The position numbers and the translations under genes were made by a program. This document shows, piece after piece, positions 52,866-60,607 of a DNA stretch of 64,000 nucleotides. This DNA comes from JASLEW01 sp963732005 (GTDB lineage: Bacteria > Acidobacteriota > Thermoanaerobaculia > Multivoradales > UBA5704): the NCBI GenBank assembly GCA_963732005.1, contig CAVSXT010000004.1:62001-126000 (forward strand), in the 5' to 3' direction. The notes under the pieces are model-generated. The model made no database searches, was not told the DNA's origin, and saw only the letters and a program-made list of their open reading frames with translations. Positions within the stretch are counted from its first letter, which is position 1. Every line of letters starts with the position of its first letter.

Positions 52866-55466
52866 TCAAAGAGTCTTCAAGTACTCGATCAGCGCTTCCT
52901 TGTCCTGATCGCTCAGCTGGGCGCCGAACTCGTGCCCGCGGTTGACGACGAAGTCGGGGCAGGTGGAGAGGGCGAGCAGGTCCGGTATCAGCTGCTTCAA
53001 CCGCTCGGTGGCCTCGCTATCGCTCTTGCCCTGCACCTCGACCAGCCCATCCTTGACCCGCTTCAGGCTGCGCAGCATCGTCCAGACGCCGACCTGGGGG
53101 TCGTTCTGGCCGGCGTTGATGTTGGCGATCAGGTTGATCGGCGTGCCCTGGGGGATGGGGCCGATGTTGATCTCGCCGTCCTTGACCAGGCCGACGAGGC
53201 GGGCTCCCGCGTCCAGGATCCAGGGCAGCGCCGAGGTCTCGACCGTCACGTAGGTCTTCTGGCGGGTCGCGTGCCAGAAGGGTTTGCGCCGATCGGGCCA
53301 CAGCAGCTGGTGGATGGCGTCGTCGAACGCCTGCATCCGGCCGGCGATCGACGGATCGCCGGTGAACTTGCCGAGCTCATTGTTGTGCAGGTAGGGGGCG
53401 GTGGCCCACACCGAGATCAGCGACGGCACCCGCTGGTAGCCGCGGCCGCCGCCGGGGAGGTCCCACGAAACGGTCTTTTTTTCGATCGGCTCATAGAGCT
53501 CGACCTTGCCCAACGCCGGCAGGTCCTTGTAGCTCTGCGAGGAGAAGTTGTCCCAGACGTGCCCGGCGATGGCGTTGCTCGCCATCGAGCTGCAGATCTC
53601 GGTCTTGAGCAGGGTGACCGGGATGCGGGCGTCGGTCGAGAGGTAGTTGCCGTCGAGGAAGTCCGGCGCCTTGGCGATCTCGGTCATCGCCGCCTTGAAC
53701 TGCGGCGTCTCGGTCCATTTCCAGTAGGCGTCGAAGCACTCGCCGTAGCGCCCGCCGATGCAGCCCGGGTCGCCGAGCCTGGGCGCCCCGCCCGCCGGCG
53801 CCGGCTGCGGCGGCAGCTTGCTCGAATGGCAGCGGGCGCAGGTCTCGGCGAAAACCACCCTGCCCCGGTCCAGGGTCGGCGGATCGGCCTTGAGGTAGGC
53901 CGCGCCGCCCGGAGCGGCGGCCAGGTGCATGGGGTAGCCGGCCTTGATCAGGTAGTGGGCGAGATCGCCGGCACGTTGCTGGGTGGAGTTCCAGTAGGTG
54001 GAGTTCTCCTGCAGCGCCTCGACGGTGATCGGCGACTGCTTACCGAGGCCGACGATCGGGCTGATGTGCCGGATCCACTCCTGGTGATACTCGCCGATGT
54101 TGATGTAGACGCGGGTGAGCGCGGCGTCGACGCCCACCGAGTCGGAACCGTCCCACAGGATGTGGGGCACGCCGAAGGTGTACGACGGCTTCCAGGTGGC
54201 GACCTCCGGCAGCCGCAGGGCGCCGCCGGTCGAGGTCTCGGTGGCGAGGTGTTTGCCGTTGTCGAGCCGCGCCGCCAGATTGAAGATCCCGTTCATGGCG
54301 CGCGGATTGTCGAGGTTGTCGGACGGGATGAAGGAGGTGTCCACCGCGCCCGGGCGCTGGCTGGCGAGGAAGTCCCAGACGAAGTTGTCAGGCTTGACGT
54401 TGGCGCCGAAGATCCGGCCGAACCAGAAGTACTGCGCGCCGATGGTGCCCGACAGCTCGCTGAACTTGGGGTTCTCGGGATCGGCGGGCGGATGCAGCGG
54501 ATGCGGGCTGACGTGGCAGAACGAGCAGGCCATGCCCACGCGGTACGGCCGGACCAGCTTGCGGTCGCTGTAGTAGTGCGAATCGAGGTAGAAGGCGTCG
54601 CGCTTCATCGCCTCCATCCACTTCGCCTTCGCCTCTCCCTTGAAGGCCGGATTGGGATAGAGACGCAGGCCGAGCACGCCCGAGGGGTGGCCGTAGACCT
54701 TGGGCTCGAAGGGATCCTGCGAGCCGGCGTTGCGGTCCAGGCAGAGGCCGAACGCGTCGGGAGCGGTGGGCTGGGCGAAGCCGGGCTCGTTGATGAGACC
54801 CGTCCAGTCGAAGCGCGTGGCGCGGTTGTAGTAACGGTAGGGGGCCTTGCCCGGCTGGGGCTTCCAGGGCTGGGCGCCGGCTCCGGTCGCGGCTCCGGCT
54901 CCGGTCGCGGCTCCGGCTCCGGTCGCGGCCCCGGTTCCGGTCGCGGCCCCGGCGGCGGTCGCGGCCCCGGCAGCGGCCGGCTGGTCGCCCTCGTCGTCGC
55001 TGCCCGGCGGCGTCGCGTAGCCGTGCTCGCCGTAGGCGCCCTGCAGGTGCTCGTAGCCGCTATCGGCGCGTGCGGCGTGGCCCGCGAGCTCCTCCTCGGC
55101 CTGCTTGGCGCGCTGCTCCTGGTCCGGCGAGCAGGGGTAGGACGAGATCGTCTTCAGCATGTCGAAGGTGCCGAAGCTGTTGTTTGCCAGGTAGTCCCAG
55201 AAAGCCTCGTTGCCGCCGGTCCACACCATCCAGGTGTTCCGTCCGCGGACCTCGGACTGGTCGTAGCGGACCTCGGCGGCGCCGCCGTCCATGTCGTGGA
55301 AGTAGTCGGCCTCGTGCGGGTCCTGGTGGAAGTAGGAGGTGCCGAGGCCGGCCGCCATGGCCTCGTCCTGCGCCGGCCGGCCGCGCCACCAGCACCAGAT
55401 GGCCAGCAGCAGGGCGAGCACCACTACGGTCACGATGATCCTCTTCCATCTGGGACGGGTGGCCAT
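52866..55466 (-). CDS. membrane-anchored di-heme cytochrome c (866 aa), paralogue of 39324-41498
   Basis: Large exported cytochrome with an N-terminal helix (IIVTVVVLALLLAIWCWW). Heme sites are CSFCH (Cys ~314) and CARCH (Cys ~543). It aligns with the 724-aa lipoprotein cytochrome along its length: MVWTGGNEAFWDYLANNSFG, GVLGLRLYPNPAFKGEAKAK, AVDTSFIPSDNLDNPRAMNG, RVYINIGEYHQEWIRHISPI and GHVWDNFSSQSYKDLP. An insertion around residues 165-200 is a repetitive Gly-Ala-Thr linker. The C-terminus ends LSDQDKEALIEYLKTL, the common tail of all cytochromes here. As for its paralogue, a RoxA/RoxB-like oxygenase or a peroxidase are both possible. Confidence 0.85.
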   Translation of the reverse strand: MATRPRWKRIIVTVVVLALLLAIWCWWRGRPAQDEAMAAGLGTSYFHQDPHEADYFHDMDGGAAEVRYDQSEVRGRNTWMVWTGGNEAFWDYLANNSFGTFDMLKTISSYPCSPDQEQRAKQAEEELAGHAARADSGYEHLQGAYGEHGYATPPGSDDEGDQPAAAGAATAAGAATGTGAATGAGAATGAGAATGAGAQPWKPQPGKAPYRYYNRATRFDWTGLINEPGFAQPTAPDAFGLCLDRNAGSQDPFEPKVYGHPSGVLGLRLYPNPAFKGEAKAKWMEAMKRDAFYLDSHYYSDRKLVRPYRVGMACSFCHVSPHPLHPPADPENPKFSELSGTIGAQYFWFGRIFGANVKPDNFVWDFLASQRPGAVDTSFIPSDNLDNPRAMNGIFNLAARLDNGKHLATETSTGGALRLPEVATWKPSYTFGVPHILWDGSDSVGVDAALTRVYINIGEYHQEWIRHISPIVGLGKQSPITVEALQENSTYWNSTQQRAGDLAHYLIKAGYPMHLAAAPGGAAYLKADPPTLDRGRVVFAETCARCHSSKLPPQPAPAGGAPRLGDPGCIGGRYGECFDAYWKWTETPQFKAAMTEIAKAPDFLDGNYLSTDARIPVTLLKTEICSSMASNAIAGHVWDNFSSQSYKDLPALGKVELYEPIEKKTVSWDLPGGGRGYQRVPSLISVWATAPYLHNNELGKFTGDPSIAGRMQAFDDAIHQLLWPDRRKPFWHATRQKTYVTVETSALPWILDAGARLVGLVKDGEINIGPIPQGTPINLIANINAGQNDPQVGVWTMLRSLKRVKDGLVEVQGKSDSEATERLKQLIPDLLALSTCPDFVVNRGHEFGAQLSDQDKEALIEYLKTL
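54879..54978 (-). repeat. 18-bp tandem repeat in cytochrome gene
   Basis: About five copies of an 18-bp unit (GGCTCCGGTCGCGGCTCC on the plus strand and variants) encoding Gly-Ala-Ala-Thr repeats in a linker absent from the paralogue. Confidence 0.85.
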
Positions 55467-55484
55467 CTCGTGACTCCTTGCCGG

Positions 55485-55840
55485 TCAGAAGGTCTTGATG
55501 AATTCGATCAGGGCGCGCTTGCCGCCGTCGCCGAGCGCCGCGACGAAGCTCTCCTGAGTCCACGCACGCCTCAAGCGGCGGCGCCTCCGCCTATCCGTGA
55601 GACCTCCCGGTGCACGCCGCCGCCGGACCAGCCGGCGTAGCCGGATGCTCCGCCGTGGTGCCGCCGTCCGCCCGGCTTGCGGGTTGCCAGGGCCCAGACG
55701 ACCAGCACCAGGACGATCAGCCCGACCACCAGCAGTACTCGCCGGCGGTGGCGCTCGAGGTACTTGTCCACCGGGCTCTCCCGCACCTCGTCGACGAGCA
55801 CGCCCTCGCCGGTGGCGGTCCGCGTTTCGCTCATCGTCAT
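55485..55840 (-). pseudogene. decayed di-heme cytochrome gene (N- and C-terminal remnants)
   Basis: The 5' part (to the stop at 55571) encodes SETRTATGEGVLVDEVRESP, then VDKYLERHRRRVLLVVGLIV and a short Gly/His-rich end. This copies the N-terminus of the 524-aa cytochrome (ETHTKTSEGVIEDVVRESPV). Immediately after, 55485-55560 in another frame encodes QESFVAALGDGGKRALIEFI and KTF plus stop, the standard C-terminus of these cytochromes. Both heme sites and the middle are gone, so a large internal deletion is the simplest explanation. The 5' piece could still make a small membrane protein of about 88 aa. Confidence 0.65.
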
Positions 55841-55844
55841 CACC

Positions 55845-57173
55845 TCACGGGAAGGGCGGCGGCTGGAAGACCGACATGACCTCGTCGATCATCTCGTCGC
55901 GCGTGTTGTAGCGCCGCTCGTCGTAGCAGCCCAGCGGGTTGGCGATGGCGTTGACCAGGCAGCGGTTGCAGAACGAGCAGGGGCGCTCCGGCAGGTCGCG
56001 GCCCGACGCCAGGACGTGCGGCAAATCGTTGTTGGCGATCAGCGGCCGCGCCATGGCGACGCCGTCGAAGTAGCCCTCGCGGATGCCGCGGCGGATCAGC
56101 GCGCCGTTCTGGAAACCGCCGGTGTTGAGCACCGGGATCCCCGCCTGCTGCTTGATCGCCTTGCAGTACTGCATGCTCACCCCTTCCACCGGGAACTGCT
56201 TCTTGGTGCGATTCCACAGCAGCAGGAAGAGCGGGCGCAGCCACTTGTAATGGAACAGCGTGTAGTTGGGGAAGAAGCCGCGCACACCGCTCGACGACAT
56301 CCCGCCGTACCACCAGTTGAGCTCGTCCGGGGGGAAGGCGCCCGGCGGCACGAGCGGGTGCGGGAAGGTGCTGCCCGCCGAGATGTGCAGCCCGTCGGCG
56401 CCGTCTTCCTCTATCCACTGGCAGACCTGGAGGTACTCCTCGGCGGTGTTGCCCTTCTTCTCCCACGGGTAGAGCGCGTTGCCGAGATCGATCGCGTTCA
56501 TCTTGACTTGCAGGTGGAAGTCGTCTCCCACCTCCTTGCGGATGGCGAGGATCACCTCGTGCAGGAAGCGGTAGCGGTTGCGCAACGGCCCGCCGTAGTC
56601 GTCGGTGCGGTCGTTGATGCCCGAGCTCAGGAACTGCGTGAAGAGGTAGCCGTGCGAGGCATGCAGCTCGACCCCGTCGAGCCCCGCCGCGCGCGCCCGG
56701 CGCGCGCCCTGGGCGAAATAGTCGATCAGGTCCTGGATGTCCGCGGGCGTGGCGGCCTGGCAGAGCAGCCCGTGGAAGCTGTCGTTCTTGCTCGTCGACG
56801 ACAGCCCCTTGTTCATCAGGTTCTCGACCCCGGGCACGTCGCGCTGCCGGCCCGAGTGGCTGAGCTGCATGATGAACTTGCAGTCGTACTCGTGGACCTT
56901 CTCGCCGAGCTTGCGCCAGAAGGGGATCTTGTCGTCGTTGTCGATCATCGCGTAGTTGGGCAGGATGCGCCCGCGGCGGTGGACCGGCACGAACGACGAG
57001 ATGATGGCGCCGATCCCGCCGCGCGCGAACTTCTCCTCCCAGTTGATCCGCGCCTGGTTGCCCGAACCGTCGTAGTTGTCCCAGCGGCCCGAGATGCTCG
57101 ACCGGAAGAGACGGTTCTTGACCGTCAGGTTCCTGAAGTGGAGCGGCTGGAAGATGACGTCGTCGCTGGCCAT
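55845..57173 (-). CDS. NADH:flavin oxidoreductase (old yellow enzyme/2,4-dienoyl-CoA reductase-like)
   Basis: 442-aa FMN TIM-barrel enzyme that would reduce an activated C=C bond. PLHFRNLTVKNRLFRSSISG is the usual first strand, KFIMQLSHSGRQ the FMN-contacting loop, and GLDGVELHASHGYLFTQFLS the catalytic His-x-x-His motif. The FMN phosphate region is IPVLNTGGFQNGALIRRGI with GVAMARPLIANNDLP. After the barrel, CSFCNRCLVNAIANPLGCYD carries four cysteines for an iron-sulphur cluster, as in the dienoyl-CoA reductase group, but the second NAD-binding domain is absent. It is the first gene of the minus-strand redox cluster. Confidence 0.88.
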   Translation of the reverse strand: MASDDVIFQPLHFRNLTVKNRLFRSSISGRWDNYDGSGNQARINWEEKFARGGIGAIISSFVPVHRRGRILPNYAMIDNDDKIPFWRKLGEKVHEYDCKFIMQLSHSGRQRDVPGVENLMNKGLSSTSKNDSFHGLLCQAATPADIQDLIDYFAQGARRARAAGLDGVELHASHGYLFTQFLSSGINDRTDDYGGPLRNRYRFLHEVILAIRKEVGDDFHLQVKMNAIDLGNALYPWEKKGNTAEEYLQVCQWIEEDGADGLHISAGSTFPHPLVPPGAFPPDELNWWYGGMSSSGVRGFFPNYTLFHYKWLRPLFLLLWNRTKKQFPVEGVSMQYCKAIKQQAGIPVLNTGGFQNGALIRRGIREGYFDGVAMARPLIANNDLPHVLASGRDLPERPCSFCNRCLVNAIANPLGCYDERRYNTRDEMIDEVMSVFQPPPFP

Positions 57174-57328
57174 GATTGCGCGACCTCCTGGCGAAAAGGT
57201 CCTCTACTGGGGTCAGAGGCGGTGCCGGCCGCGATCGCGTTACGTCCGTCGCGGAACGGCTACCCGTCGGCTGAGCCAACTCGAGCCGGTGCTCGTCTCC
57301 ACAGCTCAAGTGCTTCTAGAATGTTCCT

Positions 57329-57371
57329 ATCGTCACTCGCTTTTAAGAAGAAGTCAAGAAAGGCCTTTCTT
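57329..57371 (-). promoter_or_regulatory. possible promoter and palindrome upstream of redox cluster
   Basis: In the 288-base divergent spacer, the minus strand has TTGACT (57357-57352), a 17-bp spacer and GACGAT (57334-57329). A perfect 16-bp palindrome, AAGAAAGGCCTTTCTT (57356-57371), overlaps the -35 side and could be an operator. The local GC content is low. No other feature was found in 57174-57461. Confidence 0.3.
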
Positions 57372-57461
57372 GGGCAGCGGAGCATACCTACCATCCCTAT
57401 TTTGTCGCGATCGCTTGGCGGCACGCCCACGCCCATGGCCAACCCTCGATAAGCTCCGCCG

Positions 57462-58697
57462 GTGAGGGGCACGTTCCGTTCGCTGCACGCCTTCAACTAC
57501 CGGGTCTGGGCCGGCGGGGCGATCGTGTCCAACGTGGGCACGTGGATGCAACGCACTGCCCAGGACTGGCTCGTCCTGACCCAGCTGACCCGCAACCGGG
57601 CAACTGCCGTCGGCGTGGTCATGGCCCTCCAGTTCGGTCCCCAGGTCCTGCTGCTGCCCCTGACCGGTCTGGCGGCCGATCGTCTCGACCGGCGCAAGCT
57701 CCTGTTCGCCACCCAGGCGGCAATGGGAGCCCTGGCCTTGGGACTGGGGGTCCTTACGGTCGCGGGGCGCGTCCAGCTATGGCACGTGTACCTGTTTGCG
57801 TTCCTGCTCGGATGCGTCACCGCGTTCGACGCGCCGGCGCGCCAGACCTTCGTCTCGGAGCTGGTGGTCGAAGCGGATCTGGCGAACGCGGTGGCGCTGA
57901 ATTCCACGTCGTTCAACGTGGCGCGGATGATCGGTCCAGCCATCGCCGGCGTGCTCATCGCGGCGGTGGGCTCCGGTTGGGCGTTCGTGATCAACGCCGC
58001 GTCCTTCGGCGCCGTGCTCTGTGCGCTGGGTCTGCTGCGCGTCGGCGAGCTGCAGCGGAGGGATAGAGCCCTCCGCACCCGCGGCAGCCTCGCCGAGGGC
58101 TTTCGCTATGCCTGGGCGCGGTCCGACATCCGAGCCGTCCTGCTCATGCTGTTCCTGATCGGCACTTTCGGGCTCAACTTCCCGATCTTCATCGCCACCA
58201 TGGCGGTGACCGTTTTTCACGCCGGAGCGGGCCAATACGGGTTCCTGACCTCGATCATGGCGGTCGGATCGGTCGCGGGCGCCCTCCTCGCCGCCAGGCG
58301 AGCGCGGCCGCGCCTCGCCATCCTGATCGGGGGCGCCGCGCTGTTCGGGCTCGGGCTGGCGCTCGCCGCGATGATGCCCAACTACGTACTCTTTGCGGTC
58401 GCTCTCGGCATCGTCGGCGCGTCGGCGCAGACCTTCACCACCACCGCGAACGGCGCGGTGCAGCTGGCGACCGCAACCGCCATGCGCGGCCGGGTGATGG
58501 CGATCTTCCTCGCCATCGCCCTGGGCGGCACGCTCATCGGCGCGCCCATCGTCGGCTGGGTCGCCGATCGCTGCGGCCCGCGCTGGGCGCTGGGTGTCGG
58601 CGCCGCCGCGGGCGCTGGCGCCGCGATCGTCGGCATCCGTTACCTGGCGCGGTACGGCCACCTGCGCCTGCGCATCGAGGCGGGGCGAGGCCCCTGA
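57462..58697 (+). CDS. MFS transporter (EntS/MFS_3-like)
   Basis: 411-aa major-facilitator exporter with about 11-12 helices. It starts RSLHAFNYRVWAGGAIVSNV and continues GTWMQRTAQDWLVLTQLT. The loop 2-3 motif is GLAADRLDRRKLLF (the G-x-x-x-D-R-x-x-R/K-R signature). AFDAPARQTFVSELV and LNSTSFNVARMIGPAIAGVL are typical of EntS/MFS_3 family drug or siderophore exporters. GTG 57462 is the start. It could serve the divergent redox cluster or the downstream enediyne-like genes as an exporter; neither link is proven. Confidence 0.88.
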   Translation: MRGTFRSLHAFNYRVWAGGAIVSNVGTWMQRTAQDWLVLTQLTRNRATAVGVVMALQFGPQVLLLPLTGLAADRLDRRKLLFATQAAMGALALGLGVLTVAGRVQLWHVYLFAFLLGCVTAFDAPARQTFVSELVVEADLANAVALNSTSFNVARMIGPAIAGVLIAAVGSGWAFVINAASFGAVLCALGLLRVGELQRRDRALRTRGSLAEGFRYAWARSDIRAVLLMLFLIGTFGLNFPIFIATMAVTVFHAGAGQYGFLTSIMAVGSVAGALLAARRARPRLAILIGGAALFGLGLALAAMMPNYVLFAVALGIVGASAQTFTTTANGAVQLATATAMRGRVMAIFLAIALGGTLIGAPIVGWVADRCGPRWALGVGAAAGAGAAIVGIRYLARYGHLRLRIEAGRGP

Positions 58698-58786
58698 CCC
58701 CACCGCTGGGGCGCCACGCCCTCGGGACCGGTGCAGTCAGCAGCCATCTGACCTGAGCAGAGGTGTCAGCTGTCCCAGGAGCTCGC

Positions 58787-59206
58787 CTATGGAGCCGTGC
58801 GGGGCGGGGACCACAGCTCGAGGTCGCAGCAGGTGGCGATGCGCACGAAATCCTCATCGAGAGTGAACAGGTGGGCTCCTGAACCGATCGCCTGGGCCGC
58901 GATCAAGCAATCTATGGTGGACGTGGCGATGCCCTTGGCGCGGCAGGAATTGGCGATTTTCGCCGCCGCGAGGTGATCGCCGACGGTGGCGGCGATCACC
59001 GGGAAGCCCTGGACGGCAGCCTGCAGGCGTGCGACCTCGGAGGTCTCGCGCAGGCCGCTCAGCAGCTCCTGGACGACGATGCCGGGAACCGCGAGCGGCA
59101 GATCCTGCTCGATCATCCGCTCGAGCTCGGCGCCGGTCGTCGCGGCCGGCGGCCGGCGCCGGCGGCGGAACGCCAGCGAGAGCACCGAGGTGTCGAGCAG
59201 GATCAA
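58787..59206 (-). CDS. vapC: VapC-type PIN-domain toxin
   Basis: 139-aa PIN ribonuclease: MILLDTSVLSLAFRRRRRPP (Asp), VPGIVVQELLSGLRET (Glu), IATSTIDCLIAAQAIGSG (Asp) and HLFTLDEDFVRIATCCDLEL (last Asp). Four-base overlap with the antitoxin gene. The acidic site is complete. Confidence 0.9.
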   Translation of the reverse strand: MILLDTSVLSLAFRRRRRPPAATTGAELERMIEQDLPLAVPGIVVQELLSGLRETSEVARLQAAVQGFPVIAATVGDHLAAAKIANSCRAKGIATSTIDCLIAAQAIGSGAHLFTLDEDFVRIATCCDLELWSPPRTAP

Positions 59207-59403
59207 CGCCTGCGGCGCTCACGCTTGTAGTCGTAGGCGGGATCGAAGGTGAAGGTCCCGAAAGCCCGCACCGCCGCCAGGCGTTGGCGACGGGCGATGT
59301 ACTCGCTCAGGGCCTCGTTGACGGTCTCACGCTTCGTGCGATGGCCACCCACCCGCAGCGCCTCGGTAAGCAGCTCGTCGTCCAGGGCCAGGTTGGTAGG
59401 CAT
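59203..59403 (-). CDS. vapB: VapB-type antitoxin
   Basis: 66-aa antitoxin: MPTNLALDDELLTEALRVGG then HRTKRETVNEALSEYIARRQ is the type II VapB (ribbon-helix-helix) pattern. The C-terminus, FGTFTFDPAYDYKRERRRR, matches the toxin-binding tail of this subfamily. The pair sits between the MFS gene and the enediyne-like genes. Confidence 0.88.
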   Translation of the reverse strand: MPTNLALDDELLTEALRVGGHRTKRETVNEALSEYIARRQRLAAVRAFGTFTFDPAYDYKRERRRR

Positions 59404-59602
59404 GTCGGCGCGCTCCTATCGTCTTCGTCTACACAGATTGTCACACAGGGCCTCCCAAGGATCAAGCGCGCCGCCGTGGCCGTCCAGTCATTGCTCCACT
59501 CGAGTGCCGCGGCAGGGCCGGGCTCCCTGGCGTCGCGGGGGGGCGCCTCGCCTGCACTTGATGAAGTATGGGAGCGGTGTGCGCCCGGGAGGACCGACCT
59601 TG

Positions 59603-60607
59603 ATGGGGATGGTGAGCCGCCGGCTGCTGGGGATCTCGCCGCAGGCGACTTCCTTTGCCCGGCGCGGCTTCCGCTGCGACTCCGACGCGGTGCGCGAGCG
59701 CCTGGAGGAGGTTGGCCGCTGCTTCGTGCGGGGCTACTACCTGGGGCTCGAGGCGAACGGCGAGGCGGGGCTGGCGGCGCGCCTCGACGCCGAGGTGGCG
59801 CGCGACTTCCGGGGCTTCTCCTACGAGGGGGCGGGCATGGCGCTGGCGCTGCGCGACGTGGTGGCGCCCTGGCGGCGCGGCCGGTTGCGCCGCTTCCTCG
59901 CGGGCCCCGGGCGGGCGCAGGTCTACATCCTCCACATCGGCGCCGGCTGGGTGCTGGCGCGCCTGCCGATCCCGATCGAGCGGCTGCTCGCCGAGCTCCA
60001 CCCGATCCTGGGCTGGCTGGCGCTCGACGGCTATGGCTTCCACCAGGGGTTCTTCCACTGGCCGCAGGCGGTCCGCGGCCAGCAGGTGCCGCGCCGTCTC
60101 CGCGGCTACGCACGGCGCGCCTTCGACCAGGGGCTGGGGCGCAGCCTCTGGTTCGTGGAGGGCGCCGATCCCGGACGGATCGCCGCCGACGTGGCGGCGT
60201 TCCCGGCAGCCCGCCGGCCGGACCTCTGGTCCGGTGTCGGGCTCGCCTGCGCCTACGCGGGAGGCGTCGACCGCGACACGCTCGCCGCGCTGTGCCGGGC
60301 GGCCGGGGCTTGCCGGCCGGAGCTCGCCCAGGGCGTCGCCTTCGCCGCCAAGGCGCGCCTGTGGGGCGGCAACCCGACACCCGACCTGGAGCTGGCCTGC
60401 GCGGTGGTCTGCGGGCAGCCGATGGCGGAGGTGGCGGCGGTCACCGATCGTGCCTTCCCCGAGGGCGCCGGGCCTGCCGGCGGTGGCGGCGATGCCGGCG
60501 GTGCTGGCGGCATTGGCGGCATTGGCACCGCCGGCGCGGTGCCGGCCTTCGAGATCTGGCGGCAGCGCATCCAATGGCAATTCGCCGCGGCGGGAGCGGC
60601 ACGATGA
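59603..60607 (+). CDS. unbL: DUF1702 enediyne-cassette protein (UnbL-like)
   Basis: 334-aa protein of the DUF1702 family, one of the conserved genes beside enediyne polyketide synthases (UnbL/E5), molecular role unresolved. Family stretches are MVSRRLLGISPQATSFARRG, then FVRGYYLGLEANGEAGLAAR, DAEVARDFRGFSYEGAGMAL, GYGFHQGFFHWPQAVRGQQV, and DLWSGVGLACAYAGGVDRDT. The C-terminus has a Gly/Ala-rich 9-bp-repeat linker and ends IWRQRIQWQFAAAG. ATG 59603 follows GGGAGG at nine bases. The stop overlaps the next start (ATGA), giving translational coupling with unbV. Confidence 0.88.
   Translation: MGMVSRRLLGISPQATSFARRGFRCDSDAVRERLEEVGRCFVRGYYLGLEANGEAGLAARLDAEVARDFRGFSYEGAGMALALRDVVAPWRRGRLRRFLAGPGRAQVYILHIGAGWVLARLPIPIERLLAELHPILGWLALDGYGFHQGFFHWPQAVRGQQVPRRLRGYARRAFDQGLGRSLWFVEGADPGRIAADVAAFPAARRPDLWSGVGLACAYAGGVDRDTLAALCRAAGACRPELAQGVAFAAKARLWGGNPTPDLELACAVVCGQPMAEVAAVTDRAFPEGAGPAGGGGDAGGAGGIGGIGTAGAVPAFEIWRQRIQWQFAAAGAAR
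60478..60535 (+). repeat. 9-bp tandem repeat in unbL
   Basis: GGCGGCATT-type units of 9 bp, two perfect copies with degenerate neighbours, encoding GGIGGIG within a linker near the end of unbL. Confidence 0.8.

Noticed and set aside
57260..57496. 78-codon minus-strand frame between the OYE and MFS genes
   Set aside because: Overlaps the MFS start, has no ribosome site and no recognisable pattern; the spacer is better read as promoter DNA.
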